Below, in pieces: positions 25,939-35,262 of a DNA stretch of 64,000 nt. Made by a program: the position numbers and the translations under genes. Below the pieces are notes generated by a model. It made no database searches and was not told where the DNA came from. It worked only from the letters and a program-made list of their open reading frames with translations. The stretch covers positions 1-64,000 of the forward strand of contig JARFRB010000038.1 of the NCBI GenBank assembly GCA_029287455.1. Direction: 5' to 3'. This DNA is from Pelagibius litoralis. GTDB lineage: Bacteria; Pseudomonadota; Alphaproteobacteria; Kiloniellales; DSM-21159. Position 1 is the first letter of the stretch, and each line of letters starts with the position of its first letter.

Positions 25939-27125
25939 TCCGCCTCGATCCGGGTCATCCACGAGGGGTGGGGTTCCAGCAGCGTCGGCCCCAACTCCTC
26001 GGGAGAGAGCGTGGCAGGCCCGCGCGGCAGTGCCGCGAAGAGAGCCCGGCCCGGCTCGTCCAGGCGCTCGACCGCCAGCACCGTGTCGTCGCCCCAAATC
26101 TCGATGTTCTGCTTGCGGGCTTGGGCTTCCGGGCTGATCAGGAAGTTCGCCACCGCTTGCGCCCCGGCCTTGGCGGAGGCGTTGAAGGGGATCGCCACGA
26201 AGTGGGTGTTGCCGATGGTGCCCGACGCAAAGACATGCACCCGCGCGCTATCAGGCAGCAGGCCGTTGGCGATGAAGGAGGCTGCTTCGGAGGGGTAGAA
26301 GGAGAGGGTGACATCCACCTCACCGTCGTCGAGCAACTGGCGCTGGGCGGGACCGCTTGCCGGAAAGGCCTGGCCGCCGCGCCAGAGATGGGGGTGCAGG
26401 GCGTCGAGATAGGCCCAAAGCGGCGCCGTGGCCGTCTCGAAGGCGGGATCCCCGGTAACCGGCTGCTGCAGCTTGCCCGGGTCCGGGGTGAGTTCCACCA
26501 AGGCCTGCTTCAGGAAGGTGGAGCCCAGAAAGTCCGGCGGCGCGGGATAAGCGAAGCGTCCGGGCCGTGCCGCCGTCCAATCGACCAGGGCCGCCATAGT
26601 CGCGGGCATCTCCGGCGCGCGGGCGCTGTCGTGGATGAAATTGAACTTCGCCATGCCCCAAGGCGCTTCCAGACCTTCGGTGGGGATGGTGAAATCGACG
26701 GTGGTGCTGGGTTTGCCCTCGACATCGACCAGGGCGAAGTTCGGCAGTCCCTCCACGAAGGGGCCGAAGAGCAAGCCGTTGTCCCTCATGGCGGCGAAGT
26801 TCTCGCCGTTGATCCAGACCAGATCGACGCTGCCGCCCTCGGCCGTGCCGGCGACCTTCTCGGCCAGCACACGGGTGACCACCTCGGCCGTGTCGGCCAC
26901 CTTGACGTGGACGACCTCCACCCCGTGGCGCCGGCGCATCTCCTCGCCCACCCAGGCGATGTAGGCATTGATCCGCTCGTCGCCGGCCCAGGCGTTCCAA
27001 TAGACCGTCTGGCCCTTCGCTTCCGCCAGGACGCCCTCCCAAGCGGTGCCAGCGCCGGCCCCCGGCGTTTGGGCGGCCAGTGCCAGCGCGGCCGCGGCAC
27101 AGACATTGATAACTCTCTTCATCAT
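25914..27125 (-). CDS. ynjB: ABC transporter periplasmic binding protein, YnjB type
   Basis: This solute-binding protein of about 403 residues has a signal peptide (MMKRVINVCAAAALALAA, cleavage around residue 24). The mature N-terminus (GQTVYWNAWAGDERINAYIA), the segment GGSVDLVWINGENFAAM and GPFVEGLPNF are strongly YnjB-like. It delivers an unknown small molecule to YnjCD. A GGAGG site lies about 14 nt upstream of the ATG pair at 27125/27122, longer than ideal. I found no TPP riboswitch upstream, which argues against simple thiamine regulation. Confidence 0.88.
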   Translation of the reverse strand: MMKRVINVCAAAALALAAQTPGAGAGTAWEGVLAEAKGQTVYWNAWAGDERINAYIAWVGEEMRRRHGVEVVHVKVADTAEVVTRVLAEKVAGTAEGGSVDLVWINGENFAAMRDNGLLFGPFVEGLPNFALVDVEGKPSTTVDFTIPTEGLEAPWGMAKFNFIHDSARAPEMPATMAALVDWTAARPGRFAYPAPPDFLGSTFLKQALVELTPDPGKLQQPVTGDPAFETATAPLWAYLDALHPHLWRGGQAFPASGPAQRQLLDDGEVDVTLSFYPSEAASFIANGLLPDSARVHVFASGTIGNTHFVAIPFNASAKAGAQAVANFLISPEAQARKQNIEIWGDDTVLAVERLDEPGRALFAALPRGPATLSPEELGPTLLEPHPSWMTRIEAEWLRRYSR

Positions 27126-27306
27126 GGGGAACGCACAGACCTCCGCGACACGCCGACCGGCAATGCGAGGAAAGCTAGTCGCTCGCGGCTGCTCTGTCAG
27201 CCCTGGCCCGGCTTGTATGGCCGGTATGTCACGCAGGCGTGATGGGCTTGCTTGTAAATTTCGCGGAATCGCTGAAACTGGACGAAATTCGGCAAAGGGG
27301 TTTGGG

Positions 27307-27933
27307 ATGACCGTCGATCCGGCGCGCGACTTGATGAAAACGGCCAAGGGCCGGAAATTCGGGGCGGTTCTAGCCGACCCGCCCTGGCGCTTCGCAAACC
27401 GCACCGGGAAGATGGCGCCGGAGCATCGGCGCCTCACCCGTTACGGCACCATGGAGCTGCCGGAGATCAAGGCGCTGCCGGTGGCCGAAATCGCGGAGGA
27501 GCCGGCCCACCTCTATCTTTGGGTGCCCAACGCCTTGCTTCCGGAGGGCCTGGAGGTGATGGCCGCCTGGGGCTTCGCCTACAAGTCCAACATCGTTTGG
27601 CACAAGATCCGCAAGGACGGGGGCTCCGACGGGCGCGGGGTGGGATTTTACTTCCGCAACGTCACTGAACTTGTCCTCTTCGGGGTGCGGGGCAAGAACG
27701 CCCGCACGCTTGCACCCGGCCGCCGGCAGGTGAATCTGATCGGCAGCCAAAAGCGCGAGCACAGCCGCAAGCCCGACGAACTTTACGAGGTGATCGAGGC
27801 TTGCAGCCCGGGACCCTACCTCGAGCTTTTCGCCCGCGACACCCGGCCCGGCTGGACCGCTTGGGGCAACCAGGCCGATAGTTACGAGATCACCTGGGAG
27901 ACCTACGCCCACCACAGCCGCGCCGCCGAGTGA
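27307..27933 (+). CDS. MT-A70 family adenine-N6 methyltransferase
   Basis: The 208-residue protein is a single-domain MT-A70 enzyme: DPPW catalytic motif at 24-27, LYLWVPNALL, SNIVWHKIRKDG, SQKREHSRKPDELYE and LELFARDTRPGWTAWGNQ, all in family order. Such proteins methylate adenine in DNA or RNA using SAM. No restriction enzyme or specificity subunit is adjacent, so it is a solitary methylase. A ribosome site AAAGGGG precedes the ATG. tRNA-Gly follows 62 nt downstream. Bacterial MT-A70 genes are frequent in phages, but no other phage genes are seen here. Confidence 0.9.
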   Translation: MTVDPARDLMKTAKGRKFGAVLADPPWRFANRTGKMAPEHRRLTRYGTMELPEIKALPVAEIAEEPAHLYLWVPNALLPEGLEVMAAWGFAYKSNIVWHKIRKDGGSDGRGVGFYFRNVTELVLFGVRGKNARTLAPGRRQVNLIGSQKREHSRKPDELYEVIEACSPGPYLELFARDTRPGWTAWGNQADSYEITWETYAHHSRAAE

Positions 27934-27995
27934 GGCTTGCCGCGATCCGGGCGCTAGGTTAAGAAACAGGGGTGCGGGCGGCGCGCTCGCCGGGC

Positions 27996-28069
27996 GCGGG
28001 TATGATGTAATGGTAGCCTGCCAGCTTCCCAAGCTGGACGCGCGGGTTCGATTCCCGCTACCCGCTCCA
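27996..28069 (+). tRNA. tRNA-Gly(CCC)
   Basis: A 74-nt cloverleaf including encoded CCA (28067-28069). The acceptor stem GCGGGTA pairs with TACCCGC, the anticodon stem CCAGC/GCTGG encloses loop TTCCCAA with anticodon CCC, and the T arm contains GGTTCGATTCC. The discriminator base is T, as in bacterial tRNA-Gly. It reads GGG codons. Confidence 0.96.
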
Positions 28070-28703
28070 CTCTTTCGGTTTCCGGCCTTCCTCGAAGGGA
28101 TGTGAGCGACCCGTAAGGTGCGCCCCTTTTCGCGCGAGGCCTCGCCGGAGGGCAGAGGCCGGCCCTGCCGCTCGGGGGGAGGCCTAGCCCGCGCGAGGGG
28201 AGGGCGCGTTAACCTCTATTGATGGTTGCTTAAACCCTCGAACCACCTATCATTACGGGATGGTTCGGGTGTTTCGCTTTCTTGTCCTGCAACTGGCGGT
28301 CTTGCTTTTGATGATCGGCGGTCCGGAAATCTACGTCATGCTGATGGCGATGACCGGCCTCGCCTTCCTGGTTGCGGTTGTTTTCCAGGCCCTGGCCGCC
28401 CGCTGGCTTCCACCTCTGCATGTCCTCGCTGCACCCGTCCTCGCTGCACTCGTCCGCGCGGCACCGGCGGCTCTCTGGCGGGATACCAAATCGGGCCGGA
28501 TCGCGGTGCCGGTTCCACGCGCACTCGCCGTCGGCTTCGCCTTCCCGGCGATATTTTCTTCTCGGGACACGCGATAATCTTCCATCCGCGACTCCTGCCG
28601 TCGCGGCTCGAAAAGCACATCCCGGCAAAGCGCTTCAGTCTGTCTGCAAGAGGCCGAAGGCGCGTGCCCGGTCCTCGATCTCGGGCACCCGAAGGTACGC
28701 CGC
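28070..28703. other. Weakly coding spacer after tRNA-Gly
   Basis: Between the tRNA and the MFS gene lies GC-rich sequence with a perfect 12-bp palindrome GCGAGGCCTCGC at 28134-28145 and several imperfect hairpins. There is no att-like duplication of the tRNA 3' end and no integrase. The only ORF worth naming is the uncertain membrane protein at 28260-28577. Confidence 0.4.
28260..28577 (+). CDS. Possible small membrane protein
   Basis: This ORF would encode 105 residues starting MVRVFRFLVLQLAVLLLMIGG, with two hydrophobic stretches (about residues 6-20 and 26-70) and an Arg/Pro-rich tail. No good ribosome site precedes the ATG, and the DNA contains short internal repeats (TCCTCGCTGCA units near 28430). 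I recognise no family. It could be a chance ORF. Confidence 0.25.
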   Translation: MVRVFRFLVLQLAVLLLMIGGPEIYVMLMAMTGLAFLVAVVFQALAARWLPPLHVLAAPVLAALVRAAPAALWRDTKSGRIAVPVPRALAVGFAFPAIFSSRDTR

Positions 28704-29984
28704 ATGCTGCAAGCGATTTCCACGGCCTGGGCCTTATTTCTCGGTCTCGGATTGATCATGCTGGGCGCGGGGCTGCAAAGCGGCCTCTTGGGCGTGCGGG
28801 CGGAGATCGAGAATTTCTCCGGCAGCGCCACCGGCATCATCATGGCCGGGTACTTCGTGGGGTTCTTGCTGGGGTCCAGGCTGACGCCGCTTCTCGTGCG
28901 GCGTGTCGGACATGTGCGGGTTTTTGCTGCCCTGGCGTCCCTCGCCTCCACCGCGGTGCTGATCTATGCCTTGCTGGTGGATCCAGTCTCCTGGACCGTG
29001 ATGCGGATCATTACCGGCTTTTGCTATGCCGGGCTCTATATCGTGGCGGAAAGCTGGCTCAACGAGCGGGCGGACAACACAACCCGGGGCACCATTCTGA
29101 GCGTCTACATGGTGGTGGTCTTCATCGGCATGGCGGGCGGGCAGTATCTCTTGAACGCCGCGGACCCGGCGGGGGCGGTTCTCTTCATCGTCTCCTCCAT
29201 CGTGGTGTCGCTCGCCCTGATCCCGATCCTGTTGAGCGCCGGCCCCGCCCCAAGCTTCGAGAAGACCGAGGCGATCTCCCTAAAGACCCTCTACCGCGCC
29301 TCGCCCCTGGGTGTGGTGGGTGCGGTGGCCACTGGCATGGCGCAAGGCACGATCTTCAGCCTGACGGCCGTCTACGCGGCGCGGATCGGCCTGCCGATCT
29401 CACAGATCGCGGTCTTCACCAGCCTGGTCTACGTCGGCGCCATGCTGCTGCAGCTTCCGCTGGGGCGTTTGAGCGATCACTTGGACCGGCGCCGGGTTTT
29501 GACCGGGACCGCTTTCGCCGCCGCTTCGCTTGGTCTGGCGTTCTACCTGCTGGAGGATGCCAGCTTGTGGGTCTTGTTCCTGCTCATCGCCCTTTTTGGT
29601 GGGCTGGTGAGCTCGATGTACGCGCTCGTGATCTCCCACACCAACGACCATCTCAGCCAAGAGCAGATGGTGGCTGGCAGCAGCACGCTTTACCTGGTCT
29701 ACGCGGTCGGGGCGACCGGCGGGCCGCTCTTGGGCGGCGTCATCATGGACGTTCTCGACCCGAGTGCCCTGTTCCTCTTCCTGGCCGCAGTTTTGGGCGC
29801 GCTCGGGACTTTCGCGCTGTGGCGGATGACGCGCCGCGCCTCCTTGCCGATGGACGAGCAGGGCGAGTTCCAGGCCGTCCCGTCGACCTATTCGCCCTTG
29901 GCGACGGAGCTTGCCGCCGAAGCCGCGGCGGACGCGGCGGAGCTCAGCGAGGAGGAAGAGGCGGCGCCGGCCGCCGCCGGGTGA
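28704..29984 (+). CDS. MFS transporter, YcaD-like
   Basis: This is a 426-residue, 12-helix major facilitator with the YcaD-type pattern: an N-terminal domain with GIIMAGYFVGFLLGSRL and the loop WLNERADNTTRGTILSVYM, and a second half containing LQLPLGRLSDHLDRRRVL. The C-terminal tail is an Ala/Glu-rich acidic extension of about 35 residues that is not part of the membrane domain. A function in efflux is likely, but the substrate is unknown. It converges with the GST gene 10 nt away. Confidence 0.88.
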   Translation: MLQAISTAWALFLGLGLIMLGAGLQSGLLGVRAEIENFSGSATGIIMAGYFVGFLLGSRLTPLLVRRVGHVRVFAALASLASTAVLIYALLVDPVSWTVMRIITGFCYAGLYIVAESWLNERADNTTRGTILSVYMVVVFIGMAGGQYLLNAADPAGAVLFIVSSIVVSLALIPILLSAGPAPSFEKTEAISLKTLYRASPLGVVGAVATGMAQGTIFSLTAVYAARIGLPISQIAVFTSLVYVGAMLLQLPLGRLSDHLDRRRVLTGTAFAAASLGLAFYLLEDASLWVLFLLIALFGGLVSSMYALVISHTNDHLSQEQMVAGSSTLYLVYAVGATGGPLLGGVIMDVLDPSALFLFLAAVLGALGTFALWRMTRRASLPMDEQGEFQAVPSTYSPLATELAAEAAADAAELSEEEEAAPAAAG

Positions 29985-29994
29985 GCACGCGCGC

Positions 29995-30624
29995 TCAAAC
30001 CGTCATGCGGTACTTTTCCAGGGAGGTTTCCTGGAAGCCCGGCAGGCTCCGCGCGCGCTCATGGTGCGCCGCCAGATTGGGGAAGGCGGCCCCGGTAACC
30101 AGATCCGGGATCATGAAGGCCGCGAACTCGAAACCGGTCGCCAGGGTGACGTCGGCCTGGGTCAACCGGTCCTCAATCAGCCAGCCGTCGGTGGCCGCGC
30201 GGGCTTCCAGCATGCCCAGGCCCGCCAGCATCTGGTCCCGGCGCTGTTCGACCTTCAGGGTATACACAAACTCCTGCGGGCGAAGATCGCGTTCCTGCAG
30301 CAGGGCGATGGTTTTCTCCAGCATGCTCTGGGTAATGACGCAGACCTGAAGCACCGCGCGCCGCGCGGCCCCGCTGGCGGGTGTCAGGGCCTTCTGCGGC
30401 CCAACCTCCTGATCGATCCAATCCAGAATGGCCGCGCTATCCACCAGCACTTCGCCGTCGTCCAGCTTGGCCACCGGCACCCGCACCATGGGGTAGAGAG
30501 CGGCGATCTTTTCCTTGTCGTCGGTGGTGGCCCATTCCGCCCGCTCAAACGGCAGGCCGAGGATCTCTAGCGAGATGACCACGCGGCGCACGAAAGGGGA
30601 CATGTCACGGCCGATCAGGAGCAT
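29995..30624 (-). CDS. Glutathione S-transferase family protein
   Basis: This 209-residue protein has an N-terminal thioredoxin-like GST domain (IGRDMSPFVRRVVISLE, MVRVPVAKLDDG, VDSAAILDWID) and an alpha-helical C-terminal domain. The position that often holds the catalytic Ser or Cys is SPF near residue 9, which suggests the Ser/beta-type. ATG 30624 follows GGAGGAGG, and this sets the start. The substrate is unknown; context gives no clue. Confidence 0.9.
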   Translation of the reverse strand: MLLIGRDMSPFVRRVVISLEILGLPFERAEWATTDDKEKIAALYPMVRVPVAKLDDGEVLVDSAAILDWIDQEVGPQKALTPASGAARRAVLQVCVITQSMLEKTIALLQERDLRPQEFVYTLKVEQRRDQMLAGLGMLEARAATDGWLIEDRLTQADVTLATGFEFAAFMIPDLVTGAAFPNLAAHHERARSLPGFQETSLEKYRMTV

Positions 30625-30715
30625 GGAACGCGCCTCCTCCAAGAGCGGGACTTCATACCTCCGCTATAGCAGCCTTTGGCGCCCTGGAACAGCCGCTTGG
30701 CCTGATTTTACGGCG

Positions 30716-31795
30716 CTAAGAGGGGTGTTTGGCGGTCCGATAGCGGTGCAGCGTGTCTAGGGCCGCGGTCAGAAGCACGATGGCGCCGGCCTGGTGCAGC
30801 GCCCCAAGCCACACCGGCACCACCGCCAGCAAGGTCCAAATGCCGAGTCCGACCTGTGCCAGCGCGACCACGGCGACCCGGTCATAGGCCCGCCGCAAGC
30901 CACGCCCGAGCGCGGCTTGGCGCGACCATGCCCAAAGCAAGGCCGCCGCCACGAGAGTGGCGATGGCCAGCAGGCGGTGATTGAACTGCACGGCGGCGAT
31001 GTTCTCGAAGAAGTTCAAGGGCCAGGGCGAAAGCTCCCCGTAGCCCGCTGGAACGATATCGCCGTCCATCAAGGGAAAGGTGTTGTAGGTCAGGCCCGCG
31101 TTCAGGCCCGCCACGAAGGCGCCGGCCAGTATGGTGAGGGCCAGCAGAACGCAAAATCCTATAAGGCGAGCGCGGCTGGGCGGTGGGGCTATAGCCACGT
31201 CCGCTTTGCCTTGTTCCGCCGGTCGCAACAGGCCCAAGGCCAGCCAAAACAGATAGCTGTAGATCACCAACGCCAGGCCCAAATGCATCGCCAGGCGGTA
31301 TTGGCTGACGTCGGTGCGCTCGGCGAAGCCGCTCGCAACCATGAACCAACCCATGAACCCTTGTAGCGCCCCTAGCCCGAAGGCGAGCCAAAGATAGGGC
31401 GCCAGGCCGCGCGGCAAGCGGCCGCTGAGCCAGAACCATAAGAAGGGCAGCAAGAACACCACGCCGATCAGCCGTCCCCAGAGCCGGTGCACCCACTCCC
31501 ACCAAAAGATCTCCTTGAATTCGGCAAGGCTCATGCCCCGGTTGATTTCCTGGTATTCGGGAATGGTCCTGTAGAGTTCGAAGAGCCTTTGCCACTCCGC
31601 CTGGCTCAAGGGGGGCAGGCTGCCGGCGAGCGGGGCCCACTCCATGATCGACAAGCCCGACTCCGTTAGCCGCGTAATCGCGCCAATCACCGCCATGGCG
31701 AAGATCATCGCGCAGCACACCAAAAGCCATATACCCACGGCACGGGGAGTGGTGGCGGTGGTCCGCGCGGTTTGGTGAGGGGCTGCGACAGCCAT
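30716..31795 (-). CDS. ctaA: Heme A synthase
   Basis: CtaA (COX15) oxidises heme O to heme A for cytochrome aa3 oxidase. The 359-residue membrane protein has the type-2 pattern: ITRLTESGLSIMEWAP, FKEIFWWEWVHRLWGR (first histidine), YRLAMHLGLAL, GAFVAGLNAGLTYNTFPLMDG, VQFNHRLLA and GALHQAGAIVLL, supplying the four heme-ligating or catalytic histidines. About eight helices are visible. No oxidase subunit genes are adjacent. Confidence 0.96.
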   Translation of the reverse strand: MAVAAPHQTARTTATTPRAVGIWLLVCCAMIFAMAVIGAITRLTESGLSIMEWAPLAGSLPPLSQAEWQRLFELYRTIPEYQEINRGMSLAEFKEIFWWEWVHRLWGRLIGVVFLLPFLWFWLSGRLPRGLAPYLWLAFGLGALQGFMGWFMVASGFAERTDVSQYRLAMHLGLALVIYSYLFWLALGLLRPAEQGKADVAIAPPPSRARLIGFCVLLALTILAGAFVAGLNAGLTYNTFPLMDGDIVPAGYGELSPWPLNFFENIAAVQFNHRLLAIATLVAAALLWAWSRQAALGRGLRRAYDRVAVVALAQVGLGIWTLLAVVPVWLGALHQAGAIVLLTAALDTLHRYRTAKHPS

Positions 31796-31964
31796 GCGAC
31801 CTTCGACCTTGATTGTTCCGGCAACGGGGATTTAGGCCAGCCGGAGAGCGTAGCCAAGCCACGGGGCCTCTTCGCGACCATTTGCCACGCGGCCGCCAAG
31901 GTCAAGCCAATTAGCCGCGGCCCACCGCGGCGGCGGGCGCGCCGTGTCGTGCTGTTCGGATTCG

Positions 31965-32225
31965 CTAGTGCAAGGACAGGCGGATGTCGGCGTGTCTGAG
32001 TTCGCCGGGGGAAACCACCGGAAGGTGTGCAACTTGCACGGAATGCAGCTTCCCATCGAGGTTGCGGTCCCAGAAATCTAGGAATTTGCGCAACTGTGGG
32101 AAGTGTGGTGCCTGGTCATACTCTTGCCAGATGTAGCTTTGCAGCAGCTTGGGATAGTCCGGCAGGTGATAGAGTATCTCCGCCGTGGTCAGGCGGAAGT
32201 TGTGAAGTTGCAGGTTCAAACTCAT
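31965..32225 (-). CDS. usg: Usg family protein
   Basis: This 86-residue soluble protein carries LTTAEILYHLPDYP, LQSYIWQEYDQAPHFP and LRKFLDFWDRNLDGKLHSV, the signature of the alphaproteobacterial Usg family. No function is established. The ATG at 32225 is set by GGAGGTC 7 nt upstream; a longer upstream frame lacks conserved residues. It stands alone, between ctaA and a TerB-like gene on the same strand. Confidence 0.88.
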   Translation of the reverse strand: MSLNLQLHNFRLTTAEILYHLPDYPKLLQSYIWQEYDQAPHFPQLRKFLDFWDRNLDGKLHSVQVAHLPVVSPGELRHADIRLSLH

Positions 32226-32359
32226 CCGTGTCGACCTCCATTCCAGTGGAACGGCGTTCCCCCAAGGAAAGTCTGCACGGATCAGGATCAACCGACAATC
32301 GTAAATTTTTCGTAATTACAACGTGCTAGCAGCAACTTCTCGAGACTGCTGCCAGACTG

Positions 32360-32764
32360 TCACGCCCGGGCGAAGCGGGCGCGCGCCCCCCGTTCGATGG
32401 CGGCGGCCTCAAGACGCCCGATGGCCAAGCGGTCGCGCAAGATCTCCAGAAGCCGCAATTCCTCTTGGCTCGCGGTGCCGTCCGCCGCGATCACATCGCA
32501 GGCAAGGGCGTAGGCGGTTTCTCGCAGCCGCTCGGGCAAGGCGTCCGCGACCTGATCGATGATCTTATCCAGCCCCTCGGGGTCCGCGAGCAATTCCGCG
32601 CAGCGCTGCGCCACCTGCGACAGATCGCCCAGATCGTAGTTGCGGAAGACCGGCAGGACCTTGAGCATGTCACCCATGATCTCGAGCTCGGAATCAGTCA
32701 TGGTTTCGTCGGCCGCCGAGGCCAGGACCATGGTGTAAATCAGGGCGTTTTGGGCATCGAGCAT
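32360..32764 (-). CDS. TerB-like protein
   Basis: This 134-residue all-helical protein has acidic patches DETMTDSELEIMGDML and AADGTASQEELRLLEILRD, the twin metal-binding-like motifs of the TerB/DjlA domain. The domain was named for tellurite-resistance clusters, but no other ter genes are here, so resistance should not be inferred. It probably acts in the cytoplasm, possibly in stress or envelope responses. The ribosome site (GGAAG) is modest. Confidence 0.85.
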   Translation of the reverse strand: MLDAQNALIYTMVLASAADETMTDSELEIMGDMLKVLPVFRNYDLGDLSQVAQRCAELLADPEGLDKIIDQVADALPERLRETAYALACDVIAADGTASQEELRLLEILRDRLAIGRLEAAAIERGARARFARA

Positions 32765-32863
32765 GACAGGCGAACTTCCGAGAAATGGCGAGAGGCGCGG
32801 CCGCCGGGCCGAAGCGCGCGCACTCTAGGGTTCGGGCGGCCCGCCCGTCAAGGCGGGCGCCCG

Positions 32864-33577
32864 TCACTCGTCTTCCGGAACGGTCAGGCCGGTGTCCTCG
32901 CGCAGCTGCTCCAGGACCTCGGCCGCCCGCTCGTCGCCAAGGTCCCTGGCCTGTTCCAAGAGATCCATAACGCGCACCTCATCGGGCGCGTCGAGGTCGT
33001 CGAGATGCATGAGCGCCAGGCTCGTCATGGCCGCGGCGACACCCGCGTCCGCCGCTATATTCAGGTAGCGCTTGGCGGAGTCACGGTCCACCGGCTGATC
33101 GAACAATCCTTGCTCGAACGCGACCGCGACGTTGTGGGCGGCCTGCCCGCGCCCCAGTTCGGCTGCCGCGAGGTAGTGCCGGAACGCGGTTTCCGGGTCC
33201 GCCGGTGCCACGTCGCCGCGCAGGTAAAGGTCCGCCAGGGTCTCGTGCGCCACGCCCGCCAAGCGATCCGCCTCGCCGCCTTCACCGTCCGGCTCCACGC
33301 CGTCGACCGCTTCGCTCAACAGCTCGAAGGCCCGCTCCGCATCGTGTTCGCCGCTATCGGCCGTCAACAGCATGATTGCCAGGTTGATGTGTGCCGTTGG
33401 CTCGAAGGTGATGGCGACAATCTCCTCCAGGAGCAGGCGCAGGTGATGGGGGTTCGGGTTCGCGTCCGGCGACAGCAGTGCCGCAATCACGCGACTCGCC
33501 TCCTCATAGCGCCCGGTGGCGATGTGGCCTTCCGCAAGGTCGTAGGCGCGGCGTATGACGTCGTCTTTGTCTGGCAT
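32864..33577 (-). CDS. Sel1/TPR-like repeat protein
   Basis: This 237-residue acidic helical protein contains degenerate Sel1-like repeats in its second half: FRHYLAAAELGRGQAAHNVA, KRYLNIAADAGVAAAMTSLA and DLLEQARDLGDERAAEVLE. No signal peptide or membrane segment is seen, so it is probably a cytoplasmic scaffold. It is about 100 bp upstream of the TerB-like gene on the same strand. Its partners are unknown. Confidence 0.75.
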   Translation of the reverse strand: MPDKDDVIRRAYDLAEGHIATGRYEEASRVIAALLSPDANPNPHHLRLLLEEIVAITFEPTAHINLAIMLLTADSGEHDAERAFELLSEAVDGVEPDGEGGEADRLAGVAHETLADLYLRGDVAPADPETAFRHYLAAAELGRGQAAHNVAVAFEQGLFDQPVDRDSAKRYLNIAADAGVAAAMTSLALMHLDDLDAPDEVRVMDLLEQARDLGDERAAEVLEQLREDTGLTVPEDE

Positions 33578-33724
33578 GGCGGAGATGTGGTGTCGCGGGA
33601 TTGCGTTTTCACGGGCCTAGATTCTAACGGTCCTAGATCTTCCGGGGCCGCTTGGCGTCTAAGCCTCCATTTCGAAACATCATGTGATTTGTCGTACTTG
33701 AGTAAGGATTATTAACTATAGCTC

Positions 33725-34420
33725 ATGGCGGATCTAACGACACTCTGGCGCGAAAAGCACGAAGAGGACTACAGCCTCGCCGAGGAGATGGTGCACGCGG
33801 CAACTCATGGGGCCGGTGCGCTCGCGGGTTTGATCGGCTTGATCGTTCTGCTGGTCGCGGCCGGCGAGCGCGGGGATGCGGCCGGCTATGTCGCCGCTAT
33901 CGTCTACGGTGGCTCCCTCGTCATCTGCTATTTGGCTTCGGCGCTTTACCATGCAGCCTGGGAGCCAAAGGTTAAGGACGCCTTTCTCGCTCTCGATCAC
34001 GCGGCAATTTTTCTCCTAATTGCAGGCACCTACACCCCAATCGCCTTGCTGGCCATGCCTCCGGAGGTCGGCCAGCCGCTGTTCCTGACAATGTGGGCGA
34101 TCGCCGCCTTCGGGATTGCCTTCAAGCTTGGCCTGCACCTCAGGGGCATGAGTGACAGTTATGAGTTCGTTTCCCTGGCCTTGTATCTTGGCATGGGCTG
34201 GCTGGGGCTGGTGTGGGGCGGTGGCGCCTTGGTCGAGGCCTTGCCGGCCCAAGGTCTGCTGTGGCTGGTCGTTGGGGGCCTGCTCTACACCTTGGGCGTG
34301 GGCTTCTATCTGTGGCGTCAGCTCAAGTTCAACCACGTGATCTGGCACTTCTTGGTGCTTGCTGCGAGCGCCAGCCACTTCATCGCGGTTCTGGAATACG
34401 TTTTGCTGCCGAGCGCTTGA
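33725..34420 (+). CDS. Hemolysin III/PAQR family membrane protein
   Basis: This 231-residue seven-helix protein of the HlyIII/YqfA branch of PAQR proteins has the conserved SLAEEMVHAATHGAGAL start, SALYHAAWE, an FLLIAGTYTP segment and HFLVLAASASHF near the end; the histidines probably bind a metal as in ceramidase-like PAQR folds. The name comes from a Bacillus haemolysin, but most homologues are housekeeping. Only a distant AAGGA precedes the ATG. Divergent from the Sel1-like gene. Confidence 0.9.
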   Translation: MADLTTLWREKHEEDYSLAEEMVHAATHGAGALAGLIGLIVLLVAAGERGDAAGYVAAIVYGGSLVICYLASALYHAAWEPKVKDAFLALDHAAIFLLIAGTYTPIALLAMPPEVGQPLFLTMWAIAAFGIAFKLGLHLRGMSDSYEFVSLALYLGMGWLGLVWGGGALVEALPAQGLLWLVVGGLLYTLGVGFYLWRQLKFNHVIWHFLVLAASASHFIAVLEYVLLPSA

Positions 34421-34645
34421 CGCTTAGGCGTCCCGGGCGGCGTCCCGAGCGGTGCTCCGGAAGCGGCCTGCAATTCGCATTCAGGGGCCTTCTTCGCAGT
34501 TTGCATCCCGTTTCGCGGTTAGCAACCGCCCGGGACCGGCGTGAACCCTGAAGTTTCCGGCGAATCGGCCTGGCATGTCTCTTGCTTATCATGGCTACAT
34601 CAAGAGGCGCATGGGAGCCTCGGATCCGCCGCGAAGGGATCTGCC

Positions 34646-35134
<489 letters not shown>

Positions 35135-35203
35135 GGCAAGGGCTCGCGACGGCGGCCTCTTCTGGGGGGACGTGACAACCAGGATGGTCGTGGCGTGAAA
35201 GAG

Positions 35204-35243
35204 AAGAGCCCGGAGCAGGTAAGGCTCCGGGCTCTTTTCATTT
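35204..35243. terminator. Bidirectional intrinsic terminator
   Basis: AAGAGCCCGGAGC (35204-35216) pairs perfectly with GCTCCGGGCTCTT (35224-35236) across a 7-base loop. Plus-strand T-rich TTTCATTT follows, and a less perfect T-rich tract follows on the minus strand. It lies between the convergent receiver gene (ends 35134) and the Bax-inhibitor-1 gene (ends 35263), serving both. Confidence 0.9.
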
Positions 35244-35262
35244 GTCCTGGGGCTGCGAGCGG

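Noticed and set aside
27126-27306. TPP riboswitch upstream of the YnjB-type gene
   Set aside because: I looked for the THI-box elements (CTGAGA and the TAATGCCAGCG-like segment) on the minus strand and did not find them.
27996-28703. Genomic island integrated at tRNA-Gly
   Set aside because: There is no integrase, no direct repeat of the tRNA 3' end and no change to phage-like genes downstream.
32360-32764. Tellurite-resistance locus
   Set aside because: Only one TerB-domain protein is present, with no terACDE genes, so resistance is not supported.
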